Shown piece by piece: positions 10,453-23,900 of a stretch of DNA of 64,000 nt. Each line of letters starts with the position of its first letter. The stretch's first letter is position 1. The notes beneath the pieces are model-generated. The model was given only the letters and a program-made list of their open reading frames with translations, had not been told where the DNA came from and ran no database searches. A program made the translations under genes and the position numbers. The DNA is from Tigriopus japonicus (Eukaryota > Arthropoda > Copepoda > Harpacticoida > Harpacticidae). The stretch lies in the NCBI GenBank assembly GCA_010645155.1, contig JAAGOF010000300.1, positions 1,549,817 through 1,613,816 on the forward strand, in the 5' to 3' direction.

Positions 10453-13400
10453 CTGAAATAGAGTTGCACTTCTTATGGAAGGTCCGCTAAGTATAATCTC
10501 TTAAGGTTATGCATTCCTTTTTGGTTTTGTTATGTCGCTTTTTTTAGATCTCTTCGCTGACTCAGACCAAGGATAACCTATAAAATAGTATGAATTCAGG
10601 GGTCCTGAACGTACAATAAACAACGACAATCGTACATGTTTTAAGAAGTTAAGAAGAATGCGTTACATTTTAAAATCAAAGCAGACAACACTTATTAATT
10701 TCTATTGCGGTCATAAATAAATCATGGTAAAGAAATGCGTTATGGTGAGCAACCGTTAAAAATTAAATCTCTGCACAAGAAACTCTACTGAGAGTTTGAT
10801 AAGCCCAAAGCTATCGTTCTAAAGAAAAAATCCTAAACATGCTTCTTTTGGAGCATGAAAGAATTTTGCTTCCTTTTTCAAAATTTGGAATCTCTCATGC
10901 CTTTCAAAGTACGATACATCAATTTCTAAATGATTTAATTAACCCTTGTGTCAATATTAATGCGTGCTTCAAAAATACTTAATCAATCGACTTCCACCTT
11001 TTTTTTTGTTTAACCCAATGAAAATATATGTATGAGAGCTTTGAAAAATTAGCTAAATAATGCCTTAACAGGCTCAGAATACGCTTGAAGGCACTTTTAG
11101 AAGTATGGTTTTAGTTTGTCTTGGCGTAGAAAAAATACGGGCGTCCGTGCATAAAATCGTTTGAGTAATGAATTGCTTTTGCTTGTTGTTGCTGATCAAA
11201 ATTCGTTTTTGTCCAGCTTTGATTGTATATGTCAGCTTTGAACGGAAAGTGCATCCTTCTAATTATATAAGACTAAAAGACTAGCTAACTGGTAAACCCT
11301 TTTTTTCAAAGATTTGAAACCGCCTTACGATTTTGTTGCCGATCTCCTCCAAAAAGTTTTTTAAAACATAGTCTAACTTACCTATAACAAAAGTTTGAGA
11401 TCCGTGATTTACTATGCCCAACATGTTGAACCACTTTTTCCTTCAATTGTATTGATATATTGCTAACCCACGCACTAACCATGAACTTACACTGGTTGAT
11501 AAACAAACGCTCACTGGTTTGTGTGATGTATTGTAACATACCTCGTGGTAAGCATGCAATCGTTTCTAGATTTTTGCAACAATCATAATCAGTACGCATC
11601 CATGCACTTCCAAATGTCCTTTCATCAGAGATGAGCACACTAACGATTGAATTAAGAATCTTCAAAACGAAGATGTTTGCATGTCATTTAGTGTCTTTGA
11701 CAAGTCAGGTTGAACTTTCTGAATTCAACATTAGTGTAATAAAACAAACTTGGTGGGCAGGAAAAAAGTTTTGTTTCGTGGCCCAGATAAAGCACATTGA
11801 CATAAAACCATTAAAACCATTCAAGCGGAAAGGAACGCTTGAAACGAGATCGATAATCAAAATTACCACAAATGACCGTAACGTGTCGAAACTGACCTTT
11901 TTTCCTCTTTTCGTCTGCTTTTCCGACGGTCATTTGTGAATAGAATTTTATTCTTGTTACATTTATGGTACAAACTATTGGTGTCACAAACTTATTTACA
12001 TACCTCTCTTTTTTAATTCAAGACTCACAAAAGCAAAACTAATGTCAGAATCTTTCTCCACAATTTCTCACGGGTCTCTTGACACAGTAATCACACCAAT
12101 CCCTGGCTCACAACTCAATCATGCTAATTCGTGAACATTCTGCGGCCCAGTTATTGACTTGGCCGAGGGATAAGTTACAATTTAGCTGGAAGCTCGGGAG
12201 TCAATTGATCCGTCTAATAACTCCATCCATCCATCCATTCTTGCACCAACTCTAACCTGTTCACCAACATCCTCATATCACACTCGCCCTCCCTTGTTAC
12301 TGTAAGCACTGGATATGCATACCTTCCAATTGTAGTACTTGAGGCCAGAGAGGCGATTTTCACCCATTTTAATTTCATCAAATTACTCACCCACAATGCC
12401 TTGAACAAAAGTACATTGTTTTCACATTAGCACCGACGGGAACGAATGAGTGGATGGGATAACACCGATCGTTTTACTAATCTTTAGTTTCGGACCCGGA
12501 GTTCCCCAATGAAGGAAAGAGTGTTCAAGAATAATAGAAGTTCGAAATAATGCCTACTTTTTTACGTTCCGAACGTTATTTAGCCATTAGCATTAGAGCC
12601 ATTTGATAACTGAACAAGACAGCAGGGTTTGTTCAACACAAACAAGCATTTCTTCGTAGATTAAACTTTAAGTAATCTGTGTAGTTCAGCTCATTATCTA
12701 GAATATTTAAAATGCTTAATTAATGCTTTAAGCCTAAAGACTAAGCTGTGTTGCCAAAAAGCACGAGTGAGTAGACATTTTGCACATTTAATCAACAAAC
12801 TATCTACCTTTTTTTTTGTTGGCTTGAGCTATGACGATAAATCACAAAAACGATGTAGCAGAGTGAACAAAAATATTCATGTGTAAAAAGCGTCAACAAG
12901 CTTAAATTTTCTTTTTCCCCTCCAAATTTGAGATTCAATTAATGACAGAAGCTGCGTCTTATATTTAAAAAAATCGATGTTATTGCCCATTCGTAGTAAT
13001 TTACCTTCCTGTCCATCAACGATTTTGCCCAATTAGGTGCGTGAGATGTGCCGCATGAATATTTTGATGGAAACTGTTGGACCATTTGGAATGAAATGAA
13101 ACTCCCTGGCATTGTTCAAATTCCTTATTTTCTCAAATTTCTTTACGGTTTAAGCTATTGAATTCATAGTAACTTTCAAAAATGTATTTCATTTCTCGGA
13201 TTTATTGCTTTCGAAACTCTGGCAAAACTCAAAACTTTATCAAACATTGTCAGAATTCTGAACATGATTGGATCCCATTGTACGTAGGTTCAACCCCGGA
13301 TCAATCGCACGCAAAGTTACCGAAGGGCAAATCAATTACTATGAGCTCCTCAACTTATGGCAAATGAATGTTTGTATTTCAATAGAGGAATAGGTATCCA

Positions 13401-13524
13401 ACTAAGCTAGTATTGATTGAATAAGGCGAATGAGGACGCATGCTTTGACCAGGAACTTCAAGGATCCGTTGTCATGATGAGGTAGAAAGGTGAATATGTT
13501 AGTGAAAGAGAACTTGACGCATCA
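10453..13524. other. Spacer upstream of HSPA12-like gene, no gene recognised
   Basis: AT-rich DNA with only short, low-quality ORFs on both strands. The 5' non-coding or first coding exon of the HSPA12-like gene should lie here, and the 3' UTR of the bHLH gene at the right end, but neither can be delimited by eye. Confidence 0.5.
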
Positions 13525-14878
13525 CTATTGCTGGCTTTCGGGATAAAGAACACTATTAAGATACGTTATATAGCAAATGGCTAGCCGCAATATTTCAATC
13601 TTGGAAAGCTTCTTATCCGGTGGTAATGTGGGTAACAGGGTCCGTAAATTTTGGAACGACGAATTGAAAGCTTCCACGCGGATTCTCTCGCGAGTGGCAT
13701 GAGCGGTTCGATATTTCAAACTGGATCGCCGACGACGTCTCTTTTCCTCACGGGTTAACCGTTTATGGTCTGAACTTGGAACGGGTCTAAAAAAGAGTCA
13801 TAGCTATCAGTGATTAAGTTTGTTAATGGCTTTTTTTCATGATAAAACGACGAGTTTAGTTAGAAAAAAAAATCGATGAGTGGTTATTGTGATTATCAGG
13901 GCCGGGTCAGCTCGTGTTTGTTGTCTGCGTGGGATGTGATAAAAGGTATCTCAATTTACGTGTTGGCATTGAAAATGCATCATTAGCAAAACACGAGCCG
14001 ATGAAAAAGAAATTTAAAGAGGCCTCGTCCCATATGAGAGGCTTCGTTTTTTTGACGACGTTATAACATCTCATTGATTTGAATTTGATCAAACAGACAA
14101 TAAGTAGGTAACTTGAATTTGAACTACAAGTTCGACCGGGGTGAAAAAGGGAGAAAAAAAACCCACATATAGGTCAGTTGTTGAGGTAGTTTGGAAGTAT
14201 AGTGGAAGCATGTCAAGATGCATAAAAGAAGCATAGAAGAAGCGTGTGAGACGGAGTAGAAATAACCATGCTAAATCAAGTTTCGCTACATAAGCTCCGT
14301 TTATCGCGATTGAAAAACGCAGCTCATGCAGTGAAACTTAATTTAGCATGGTTATTTCTACTCCGTCTCACATGCTTCTTTTATGCATCTTGATATGCTT
14401 CTACTATACTTCCAAACTACCTCAACAACCGACCTTGTAGCGAGAAAAACTTACTCTAAGGGAATGCTTTCATATTCAATATTATTGCATCTGTATATTT
14501 TTACTTCTCAAGCACGTTATTCTTTATTGCTACGAATTCCCTTAGTTTTCCGTTCTTTGATCGGGTAAAAATCAGCTAAATACGGGTCTATTGTAGTACG
14601 TACTCGATCCTTACACATCATTAAACTTTGGCATGTCGTGCCTTAAAGCAGTGTGTCGAAATTTTGGTTTTGAGTGCGACTTACCCATGATTGATATGGG
14701 GTTTGTTGGTGCTCACGGTCAATTCCTGGTAAAGTAAATTGCTCTCCAATGGTTTCTCCAGATCCAAATGAGGATCATAGTTGTAGGTTGATGTCTTATT
14801 GTCATGATGAATTTGTTCGTAATTGTTGCAATGGTGTTCAATGGAGTTCAAACAAGGATTGATCCAATCGTGGTCCAT
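13525..14878 (-). CDS. NHLH/HEN-type basic helix-loop-helix transcription factor
   Basis: Two exons, 14685..14878 and 13525..13786, join in phase 2 (GG|A) into a complete 151-residue protein starting ATG GAC CAC GAT. The donor is GGGTAAGT and the acceptor CTTTTTTAG. The second exon holds a basic cluster EEKRRRRRS followed by YRTAHATRERIRVEAFN, helix 1, the loop LPTLPPDKKLSKIEI and helix 2 LRLAICYITYLNSVL. This matches vertebrate NHLH1/2 and the Drosophila HLH4C branch almost residue for residue, so a neuronal E-box-binding nuclear factor is likely. The N-terminal exon is His/Asn-rich and unlike anything I recognise. As in other family members, the bHLH is nearly C-terminal (tail YPESQQ). The 898-bp intron contains an inverted-repeat element. 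Confidence 0.93.
14171..14435. mobile_element. Inverted-repeat MITE in the bHLH intron
   Basis: Arms of about 95-105 bp (14171-14276 and 14341-14435) face each other around a 64-bp loop. The outer ends read AGGTCAGTTGTTGAGG and, on the other strand, AGGTCGGTTGTTGAGG. The left arm carries an extra 11 bp (around GAAGCATAGAA). No clear target duplication is visible. It could form a long hairpin in the pre-mRNA. Confidence 0.85.
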
Positions 14879-17705
14879 CCTCTCTTCCTTTTCTCAGTCT
14901 TGTGTCTTCCTCGTCCTTTTCTTGTCAATTGGCCGAGCTAAACCATTGAAACAGCTCTGGGAACACGTGTTCCAAGACGTTGTTCTGCGGATTGAAGAGG
15001 TAACTGTTTCACCGAGACGGTCAGATTCAAGGGATTCCAAAGCCAAAATCATATTTCTTGTGATTTACAAGGTTTTAACCTGTTTATATATGATCTAACA
15101 GACACTTTTTAGGGATGTTTTAAGTTTATACATATAATAATTTTGTCTGAAGATATGTTTAAAGCGAAAATTATAGGTTGTGGGTTTGAACTTTGGTCAG
15201 ATATTACTTTGTTCCCTTTGAAGTCTTGGGCAAGTTTGATTTATTTCTTGTTCTGGCGACCCTTACCATAGAAGTGAGAAAAAAGTATCCAGGATGACTT
15301 TTCCCAAGGGATAGCAATATACGAGAGTGAATCCTTTCTCTCTTGGGAAATTAAAGCCTGAAGTCCTTCCTTCAAGTGATCCAAAATTCTAGTCACCATT
15401 AACACTCATGGAATGACTACTTCCTTAAAGAAGGATCCCTTGTTCCATAGGCATTAAATTGACGAGAATGCTGCAACATTGAATGATCCCATATAGGTTA
15501 GAGGGATGAGAATAGCATCTGAGCCCCCCTCGCCCCCAATTTAAGGTCTTTTTGGGCGCATTTTGCCGCCTAAATTACATCATAAAGGGCATATGACGAC
15601 GATGATCATCATACTTGAGACGCATTGGGGTTGTGTGGATGTATGCCTGTGGAATATGCGTGGCATAATTGATTCCAACGGTAAATGCATTTTGTTTTAC
15701 AATTGGGCTCCAAACGTCGGATATACTATTTACATGTGCATCTGAAACCACCAACAAATTCCGATAAAAAAGTATATTTGACCAATTCTAAAATCATTTG
15801 ATTCTTCGATGAATTGACATTTCTAACGCCGTTCTTAGTGCATATGAAAACCTGGAACGATAGGTGAATTAGAAAAATATATTGTTTCTTGGTTGGTTTC
15901 TCTAATCCTTCTATTTCAAACCTACTTCAAAATAATTGCAAAGATTATGAATTTCTAAACAGTGGAAATGGATGGCTAAAAAAATCTCGTTATTAAGATT
16001 GCCAAAATATAAAATGGTTTGGTTTGGCCTTTGGACGGAAGTTTTGCCAAAAAATCACGTGCAACCTCTTTTTTCTCCAATCTGTTGAAAAATGGCAATT
16101 ATTGATAATTATTTTCTTTCTAATCACTCGTTTCAACGTAATTTGAAGGTTAAAGATTTTTTTTGACCCTTTTGAGACATATTTTTTCTTCAAAACTGGT
16201 GGTTTAATTTTGGGTGGTTTAATTTTGAATTGATTGATTAATACTTAAGTTTCTCAGGTATCTTTCACACTTACTTCAGCATTCAGGTAAGCATAAAGGT
16301 TGTGTAATAACGATTTTTGATTATCACTTCATTACTAATGTTGTACAATAAATACAGTTCCTTTTCTTCAAGAAACTGAAAGTCAAATTGCACGTACTCT
16401 AAAAAAAGATAACCTTTCAGAGAAATAAGTCAGCCCAACCCATTTCTTTCCACCCTGACAGGCTTCTCACCAATGAACATTTAATAGTTAGTTGAAAAGT
16501 CAGCCATTCCTGATATTAAATGATATTTCCATGATAGGACAAAGATAACATAACTTTCAAGAAACGAGTCTTTGAGGAAAACCCAGAATGGATCCCCAAA
16601 GCCATGAAATGTTCTCAAACACTAGTTTAAACCATGATTGCTGGAAAGATGTGTCTATTGCGTAAATATTCTTAAAACAAATGATATGATAAAATTTATC
16701 ATGTGTTCTTTCACCTTTTCCATTGACAGGGTAGTTCATCCTCATATGATGAATCCAGCAGTAACCACGGTGATTTTTTATATATGCAAACCATTAACAA
16801 TTGGAAATTGGAAATATCTCTACAAATAATATCACCCATTTTTGTTGTTAACTTGCAATCTTCTGATTCCCTTTTATTAAAGACTCCTCCAAAATCATCA
16901 GAAAAAACAACGATCTCAAAAGTGAGACATTAAGTGCATTTGCTGCGCTCGAAAAAACCAGCTTACTGTATATACTTGGAGTGCATTTATCTGTTTATCG
17001 TCTATCAATTTTTTACTTATTTTTTCTATCAATACACGTTTGATACACGTTTTGGCTTCGGTTTGTTTTCGATTAACATGAAACTTTCTGTTTCGGCTAG
17101 GAGCCCTTTTGGTCAATCAATGACTGCAAAATTACACCTTTTTCTATTACAGCATTTATTAAAATGTAATGTTTTCTATTTCTTTTTGAAAAAAAATGTC
17201 ACAAATGTAATGCCATTACACGTGAAGATATTTCGAACTTCGCAATATCTCTGTAATCTATTTTAATATTTCCACCCCTCTCTTTCGTCTACTTCATAAA
17301 AGAAGAAGAATAAAAAATAACCCCATTTCAATTTTAGTTTTCTCCGTTATGAGACTCATTCGTGTATTTGTATCCGTAGACAAGTGTTCGGTTTTTTAAA
17401 TAGGCTTCACAATAAATATGTAAAGTCGACATTTATTCGCTATGTATTGACTTGAATTCCCTTTCTTTACTGAATAGAATTTAATTCCCATTGTACTAAA
17501 GATAATTGCAACAGTTTCGGAGCCGTACCCTCCTGGTCTGGAAAAGAAAAGAGAAATGACCATTCACTTGCAAAAATTCCATCTCTGGCAAAGAGTGCAT
17601 GCAAAAATCTGCTAGCGACGGTGCCGCCACCTGTTGAAGCGTCAGCATTTTTCTTCTTTAAAGGACCATCCATCATAGAGGGAATGCCAACTGGGGTTTG
17701 TTTTG
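14879..17705. other. Spacer upstream of the bHLH gene, no gene recognised
   Basis: No ORF here resembles a known family, and codon-like structure is lacking. The left end should contain the bHLH promoter. A pyrimidine-rich acceptor (TCTTTTCTTTTCCAG) at about 17540 on the minus strand is strong but leads to no recognisable exon; it might belong to a 3' variant of the BTB-ZF gene. Confidence 0.4.
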
Positions 17706-17914
17706 TTACTGATATTTGACTTGGTGTTCCTGGAACAAATGCTCTCTAAGAGAGACTTTGGAGTAGAATCTTCCCGGACAAAGATAACAACAAATGGTGT
17801 TTTTGGCATCCGAATGGATCAAACGAACGTGGTATTTGAGGGAGGAAATATTCTCATATTCCTCTTGGCAATGAGGGCATTTTCCATGCCAAGAACCTGA
17901 TGAAGTCCGTGAAC
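17706..17914 (-). CDS. Alternative zinc-finger 3' exon of the BTB-ZF gene
   Basis: A minus-strand terminal exon with a good acceptor (GACCGGTCTTTTACAG-like tract) entering in phase 1, ending with TAA at 17706. It encodes two C2H2-type fingers: CPHC...HVRLIH and CYLC...HLFQEH, separated by a short linker. The phase equals that of the regular last exon at 20459..21114, so exons 1-5 of the BTB gene splice onto it in frame (predicted isoform 725 residues). Arthropod BTB-ZF genes such as lola, tramtrack and fruitless use exactly this arrangement. It could instead be a remnant of a separate zinc-finger gene, but there is no start codon or own N-terminal exon nearby. Confidence 0.7.
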
Positions 17915-20458
17915 CTGTAAAAGACCGATATAGAAACAAACATGAATAACCTAAAAGACAACAAAACAAAACAAGAAATAGTAACTTAAACAACATAGGA
18001 GATTGACAATAAGTAAAAAGTCCTGGGATTTAAGTCGACCTTGGTCAAAGAACATTTATTGTAATTTGCAACATTTAACATCAATCTTCTCTGAGTTCTC
18101 CTAGTTAAGAAACACACACATTTAAAAAACTCTCTAGAGCTAAAGGGTGTCTTCATAATGATAATGATCAGAATCATTCCTCAGCATTTTTTGCTCGTAT
18201 CGAGTTGATAAACAGGGGGTTGTTAAGGAAGAATTGGAAATATCTTATAGGGGGGATTTACTTTGGTTGAGACTAATTATAATGATGATGAACGCTATAC
18301 AAAAATTCTGAAACAAATTTGTTTCTTGTAGATCAATGCAATAATTTGTTTCAAATTGGAAAGCCAACAATGAATGCAGTTCTTGAACCAATCACATCAA
18401 GTCCGAATATGAATAAGAATAAAGATAATGACGCTTAGGACATTGATCATAACCAAAACGTCTCGGGCAAATTTTATATCAACATAGCAGTTCTTTTCAG
18501 TTTTAGAAATACATTGACTATAGATGATGGCGTTTAGATCAGTGGTTCTTTGGTTAAACGACCGAAATTGAAAGCAGAAGTTCTTGTTTGGGGTGGTTCT
18601 TTTGGCACAAAAAGCAATTAAAAGCTAGCGAGGGCACATAGAGATGAAAGCCTCAGTTTCTTAACAGAGTCGTGGCATACAATTGTCTTAATGATTATTT
18701 TAAATTTTGTCTTTAACGCGTCCATGGGCCAATTTTCTTCTTCCTTTTCTTTTGTTTGACGAGGAATGGTTTCCGTGGTTCATTCGTTTCCTAATAGCAA
18801 TGGACGATGGGGGTTACAAGGTTTGGAATGAAAGTGTTTTGAAAGCTTTTAACAAGTTTTTAGCACTAACGCGGGGGAGAGAAGAGAGGCAAAGGTCTTT
18901 TCCAACATTTTTTGGCACTTTTTCCAAATTAAATGGACTCGACAACTCAAGGTTTCGGGGGAGGGAGAGGGCAACACAAAGCAAACCAGGACGAAGAAGA
19001 AGGCTGGAACTGGTGTTGTTTCCTTCAAACAAGCTCTTTTAACCAAGAAGGCTCATGATTAATGAACAAATGCTTCTCTGAATTGGCAGCCAACGAAGAA
19101 TTTCCTTCAGTCAGCCTTGGTAGCCTTTCCCTGTGCAGTGAGCCTCCCACATCAACGACCGTTTGTACATTGAGAAAGAGGCAAAGGCTAACAAGTCCCA
19201 ACTCCATTTCCCATGTCAACTCAAGACCCTATATTTATATATTTACCCACAGTCATTAATTTCATGGCCTCCGGAACAACTGAGCAACTAGGCTTGAAGG
19301 CGTCAAGAGTGACCATGATGGCGATTGAGTGATTGGCGAGAGTGCTGAGATGGTCGAGAACCACGCACTCAAGTCCAATCAGTTCGCCAGGGGTAAAATG
19401 TTTCGGGGCATAAGCTTCAGCCAGACCGATGATTAATCAATTCCAAAGGTTGGCAAAGTCCAGATTTCGGGGAACCTCTTTCCTTCGTGGAACTTCGTGG
19501 TGAGTAAAGGAATGAGAGCAGGGAAAAGGCGCCGCTTATCGAAGACCGAGAGCCATCGTTAACGGTCTAATGAAAGGGGGAAATTGATGAATAAAGCCAT
19601 TTGCTTGCTTGCGAGGATGGTGCTCGCCACTAAAGGGGAAGAAAAAGCCTGGCGACTAAACAATCATGTGCCCATGGTATCCTAATGGACATTAGAACCA
19701 CTCGTTTGGAAGAGGAAAATTGAGACAGAGATTGGTTGGTTGTTCGAGGACGAGGAGGAAGCAGAAATGGAGGACATTTGGGATATGTTTCATATTCGTA
19801 TTTTTTCGAGTCATGCCGGAGAGTTGTCGAGGAACCTGGAAAATATCAGTTCTAGTGGGCATTCTTGGGAGCATGGGCAATTAGGGGGCGATTGGCAGAG
19901 AGTTTGTCAAGAATAGAGCGTAATCATCTGCATTCATAACAAATATAATCGTAGTAGTAGTAGTAGTAGTAGTAGGTTCTTGAAAGCCTGGGAATTAAAG
20001 CCACTTCAATCGTGTTAGTTGTCATCTTCGAACTAGAAGTAGTAATAGTCGAAGGAAAGTAGTAGTTGGTATGATAGTAGGTAGAGAATAATAAGAGTCC
20101 AGTTAGTTGAACTGTAGAACTCGAAGTTGAAAGCTTGATCTCTTGGTCAGATCAATGGACAATTCTTGAAAGTCTAGTAAACACTTTGGTTGGGGTCTAG
20201 GTAGTTGGACTAATTCGTGTAGTGGTAGTGGTTTTTGAAAGCTTGATTACACTGGTTCTGGCTTCTGGAAGGACCGAAGGACTTGTGATTGTTCCACAGA
20301 TCCCGGTCAAATTTGGGGGCGGGTGATACTTCGTAATCAGAATAATGATAACCTTTGAAAGCGGGGGGCAAACAACTTGAGCAAAGTGAAAACTTGCAGC
20401 AGAATCAATCTAGTAAAGTGGTTAAAAGTGGTACTATCTGTCTTTCCCATTTCCCTAT
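17915..20458. other. Intergenic/intronic stretch between the two zinc-finger exons
   Basis: Contains the 3' UTR of the 20459 exon and, if the 17914 exon is used, intron sequence of the BTB-ZF gene. ORFs here have no family resemblance. A (GTA)n microsatellite sits at about 19950-19975. Confidence 0.5.
19949..19975. repeat. (GTA)n microsatellite
   Basis: About nine uninterrupted GTA/TAG triplets, in non-coding DNA downstream of the BTB-ZF 20459 stop. Confidence 0.9.
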
Positions 20459-20910
20459 TCAGTTGGTGCTGGCCAAGACTTTCCGCTCTTTGGCCTGAGA
20501 AGACTTCTTCTTGGGATCCTTGGTCGAAACCGGAGGATGGTCATCAACGACAATCTCTTCATCGTCGTCGTCGTCCATCTCCTCCTCGGTCATGTCATGG
20601 TCCTCGTCATCATCTTGAGACACGCCCCCCTCACCAGTATTGCTATTGACTTGCTTGATTGCTCCGGAGCCGTCCTTGGAACGCTTCAAAGGCGCTCCAT
20701 GAGCGGTTACCAAATGTTTCCGGAGATACCATTTGTTCTTGACAACCTTTTCGCAGATCTCACATGTGACCCCTTGGGACTGGATATGCACATTGATGGT
20801 GTGTTGCTTCAGATTGAAGGAATTTGAAAAGGTCTTCCAACAATATGGACACACTCGGGGCTGCATACATCGCCATCGATTTCGCGGATGCGTGCCGTTA
20901 CCAGTAGCAG

Positions 20911-20941
<31 letters not shown>

Positions 20942-23900
20942 ATTGTTGTTATTGTTGTTGGTGTTAGTATTGTTATTGTTGTTGATATTGGTGGCAGAAC
21001 TACTACTGCTATTATTGTTCGGACTCGCAGAGCTTGCTTTCCGCTCAGTTTGGCCTTTTGTTGGTTTGCCATGAGTGGCCTTAGCCAGATTATTACCCGG
21101 TGTCAACAACAGACCTGAGTTATATCCCAAAGTGAAGAGTGCAGCATAAAGAGAGAGAGAGAAGAGGAATAAGAGATAAGAGATGGATGGGTTAGTGTTT
21201 TAGATCAAAGGCGCATTTTTGTTCAAGATGAGACGGAAAAAAGCCACCGCAAGACTACTACTCCCCAAGCGCTATGTTCATGTCATTTGCCCACGTAGCT
21301 ACCAGATACAGCGTCTGATAAGTCCGTAAATCTGCCAATATGCGATACTAGATAAGTAGTAAGCAACACCCACTCGAGCAAACAAGGGAAGCCTGCTGGC
21401 CTCCTTTCATATATCAAGGGCCTTATCTCATTACCTGGGCACAAAAGACCCATTATTGGGTTTCCAACCAACAGACATGAGCCCATCACGATGACGAGAG
21501 CTTCAAATGCACTTTTCGTGGTGTGGTAGGAATTCCCAAGCTATCAGATACCCTCCAGGCTCTTTCTATTTATTTTAATCTACCAAGATCTCACTCACAA
21601 GACGAGATGTTAACAAGGAACAACTCTCGCTTCGGCTAGAAAATTTCATTGATTATGGACCACTTAATGAGATGGACCCTTATGGTCGGATACTCAGGGT
21701 AATCACTCTCCAAGCATGTGTATAACAATGCGAATCAGCCCTCTCCATTTCCCCATTTACAAACTACCAGCGAAGTGTGGTAATGTGTAGCTCCCAAGAG
21801 TGTTGGAGGCGATCGAGGACGAGGAGAACGAGGAGGACAACAACAGCAACGAGCTAGCTCACTCCGTTTCTCACTTGAAGGCTTGACAAGTTTAGATGGA
21901 TGCCATAGGTTTTTCTCCCTCGTTCTCCTTGTCCTATTCCCCAAGAGCTCTTGGAAACAGCCAAAAGAGCTGGAGAGAAAGAAAAAGATGGAGAGAAAGA
22001 GAGCGAGAGAGAGAGGGACAGAGCGAGGTAGGTTCACTCTGTAATGTCGAAGAAGTGACATGGACCAATGGAACAAGAGGAGGCAGCTCAACGGCCTGCC
22101 ATTCCAAATGCAACAACCGAGTCCCAAATTTCATTAGTTAAAGCGTGCCAGAAAAAAGTGTCACCCAAACCCAAAAACACTGAAAGGAATGGCCGCTATC
22201 TCAATTTGGGCCGAGCAGGTTGTGTCAGCCAGAACGGTTCGTGAAGAATGAGAGCCAAAGGTAGAATAAGATCAAGTCTTACAAGATCCCCAAAACCCTA
22301 TAGCTAAATACCAGTTCGTTGATATCATTCTGTCAGTGTTGGTATCTGAGCGCATGGGCATGTCATCAGTTACACCAGGGACGTGCCATAGCTCTAAATT
22401 GGAAATTGTTTTTGTATGCCAACGGAGATCCACTCGGGGATTGCTTGCTGGTGTTTGAATAGGACACTACCCTTCCCGCCAACATGTCTGCATGACTCAA
22501 GATGTAGAACACTTTTAATGCTCACCTTGGGAAGCAATTAACCCAGCTGATGTTTGTTGTTCCTTTGAGGTTCCACTGGAGGCTGTGCTAGAGGTTGAAG
22601 ATGATGATCCGGCTGTACTTGTCCGTCGAATCTGTCCTGGAGATTTCCCACTCGAATTGGTGCTTGCAGCCACGGCCATGGCCGCAGCAGCGATCGCCAC
22701 GGGTGATCCTAAGGCTGGATGGGCAGCCGCTGCCGAAAGTGCCGCTAAAATAGAGCAGGAGAGCCATTTTAGAGCCAGAGTACCTTTAATCCAATCCGCC
22801 CCTTTCTTTCCCCCAGCCCCTTTGTGGAACTCATGAAAGCAAATAACATCTCTTAAAATACGTCTCATCTCGGTAAATCCCATCGATTGATGAAAAGGCA
22901 CGGACGAAAAGTTCCCCGTTCACTCAGTCACTCAACTACAAGCTGGCACTACAGAGCTTGTTCAGGCAGTCAGTGAGCCGCAATAGGGGGTCAATCAATC
23001 TCTTCTTAGTCCCCTTATCCTCTTCCAAAAAAAAAATCCCTCTCATGGCTATAGCCATTGGCCACCGTAGAGTAAGCATCCAAGCAGAGCCACAACGTGT
23101 ACACGTTGGTAGAGGTCCAGTGGTCACAAACAAGATTTTGCTTCTCTCCAATCTCGTCGAACCAGCCATTGAGGTCATGAGATGAAAGCCCTTTTCCATT
23201 TGCGCCTGATCCTATCAATAAGCACGACGAATAGAGAAGGCTGGCAAATGATAATGTAATTCCCAATCGTCATCATGAACCTAAAGGGATCTTAGATTTG
23301 GGTGCGTGTGCTTCTTGAAACGCACTTTCCATGGGGACATCACGTTTCGAAGGAGCTTGTTTCGTGAGGAAAAATAATCTCAGTTAAAGCCAGCTCTCAC
23401 CATATCGTCGTCCCCTTGGATTGATCAGGAGGAACGGAAGATTCCATTTCATTTCCCGTCCCTCCCTAGAAATGATTGTTTGTTCCCCATGTTCCCCACG
23501 ATTCCTCTCGGTCCCATGAGACTCCACCGCGGCCATAAATAAGGATCTGGGTTTGTTGAATATTTTCAGGGAATTGCGTTGAAAGCAACCATTCCCCTTC
23601 AATGTTTGCAACTCCAAAGAGATCCCGTTAGGGAAGAACTCCGTTTCTGTTCAGCAATATTAGGTTAGCTCAAAGAGGAAAGGCTACAAGAGAATGTCTC
23701 CAAGATCGAGATTGCTCTTCCTTGGTGAATAGTGTTTGATTATGATTTCATTTCCTCTTGAAAGGATAGTCAGGCGGGTGGCCTTTTCAACATGGAACAT
23801 GATGATGGCAACGACGAAGAACGAGAAGAAGTGGAACCAGCACGACAACGAGCCATGTTCTACATCCTATCAAGGCAACTCTCAGGACAAAGAATGATCT

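Noticed and set aside
12214..12408. 64-codon minus-strand ORF between HSPA12-like and bHLH genes
   Set aside because: No motif, no splice context; consistent with chance.
20537..21118. Plus-strand ORFs rich in Leu/Val opposite the BTB-ZF last exon
   Set aside because: Produced by the GTT side of the poly-Asn codon run.
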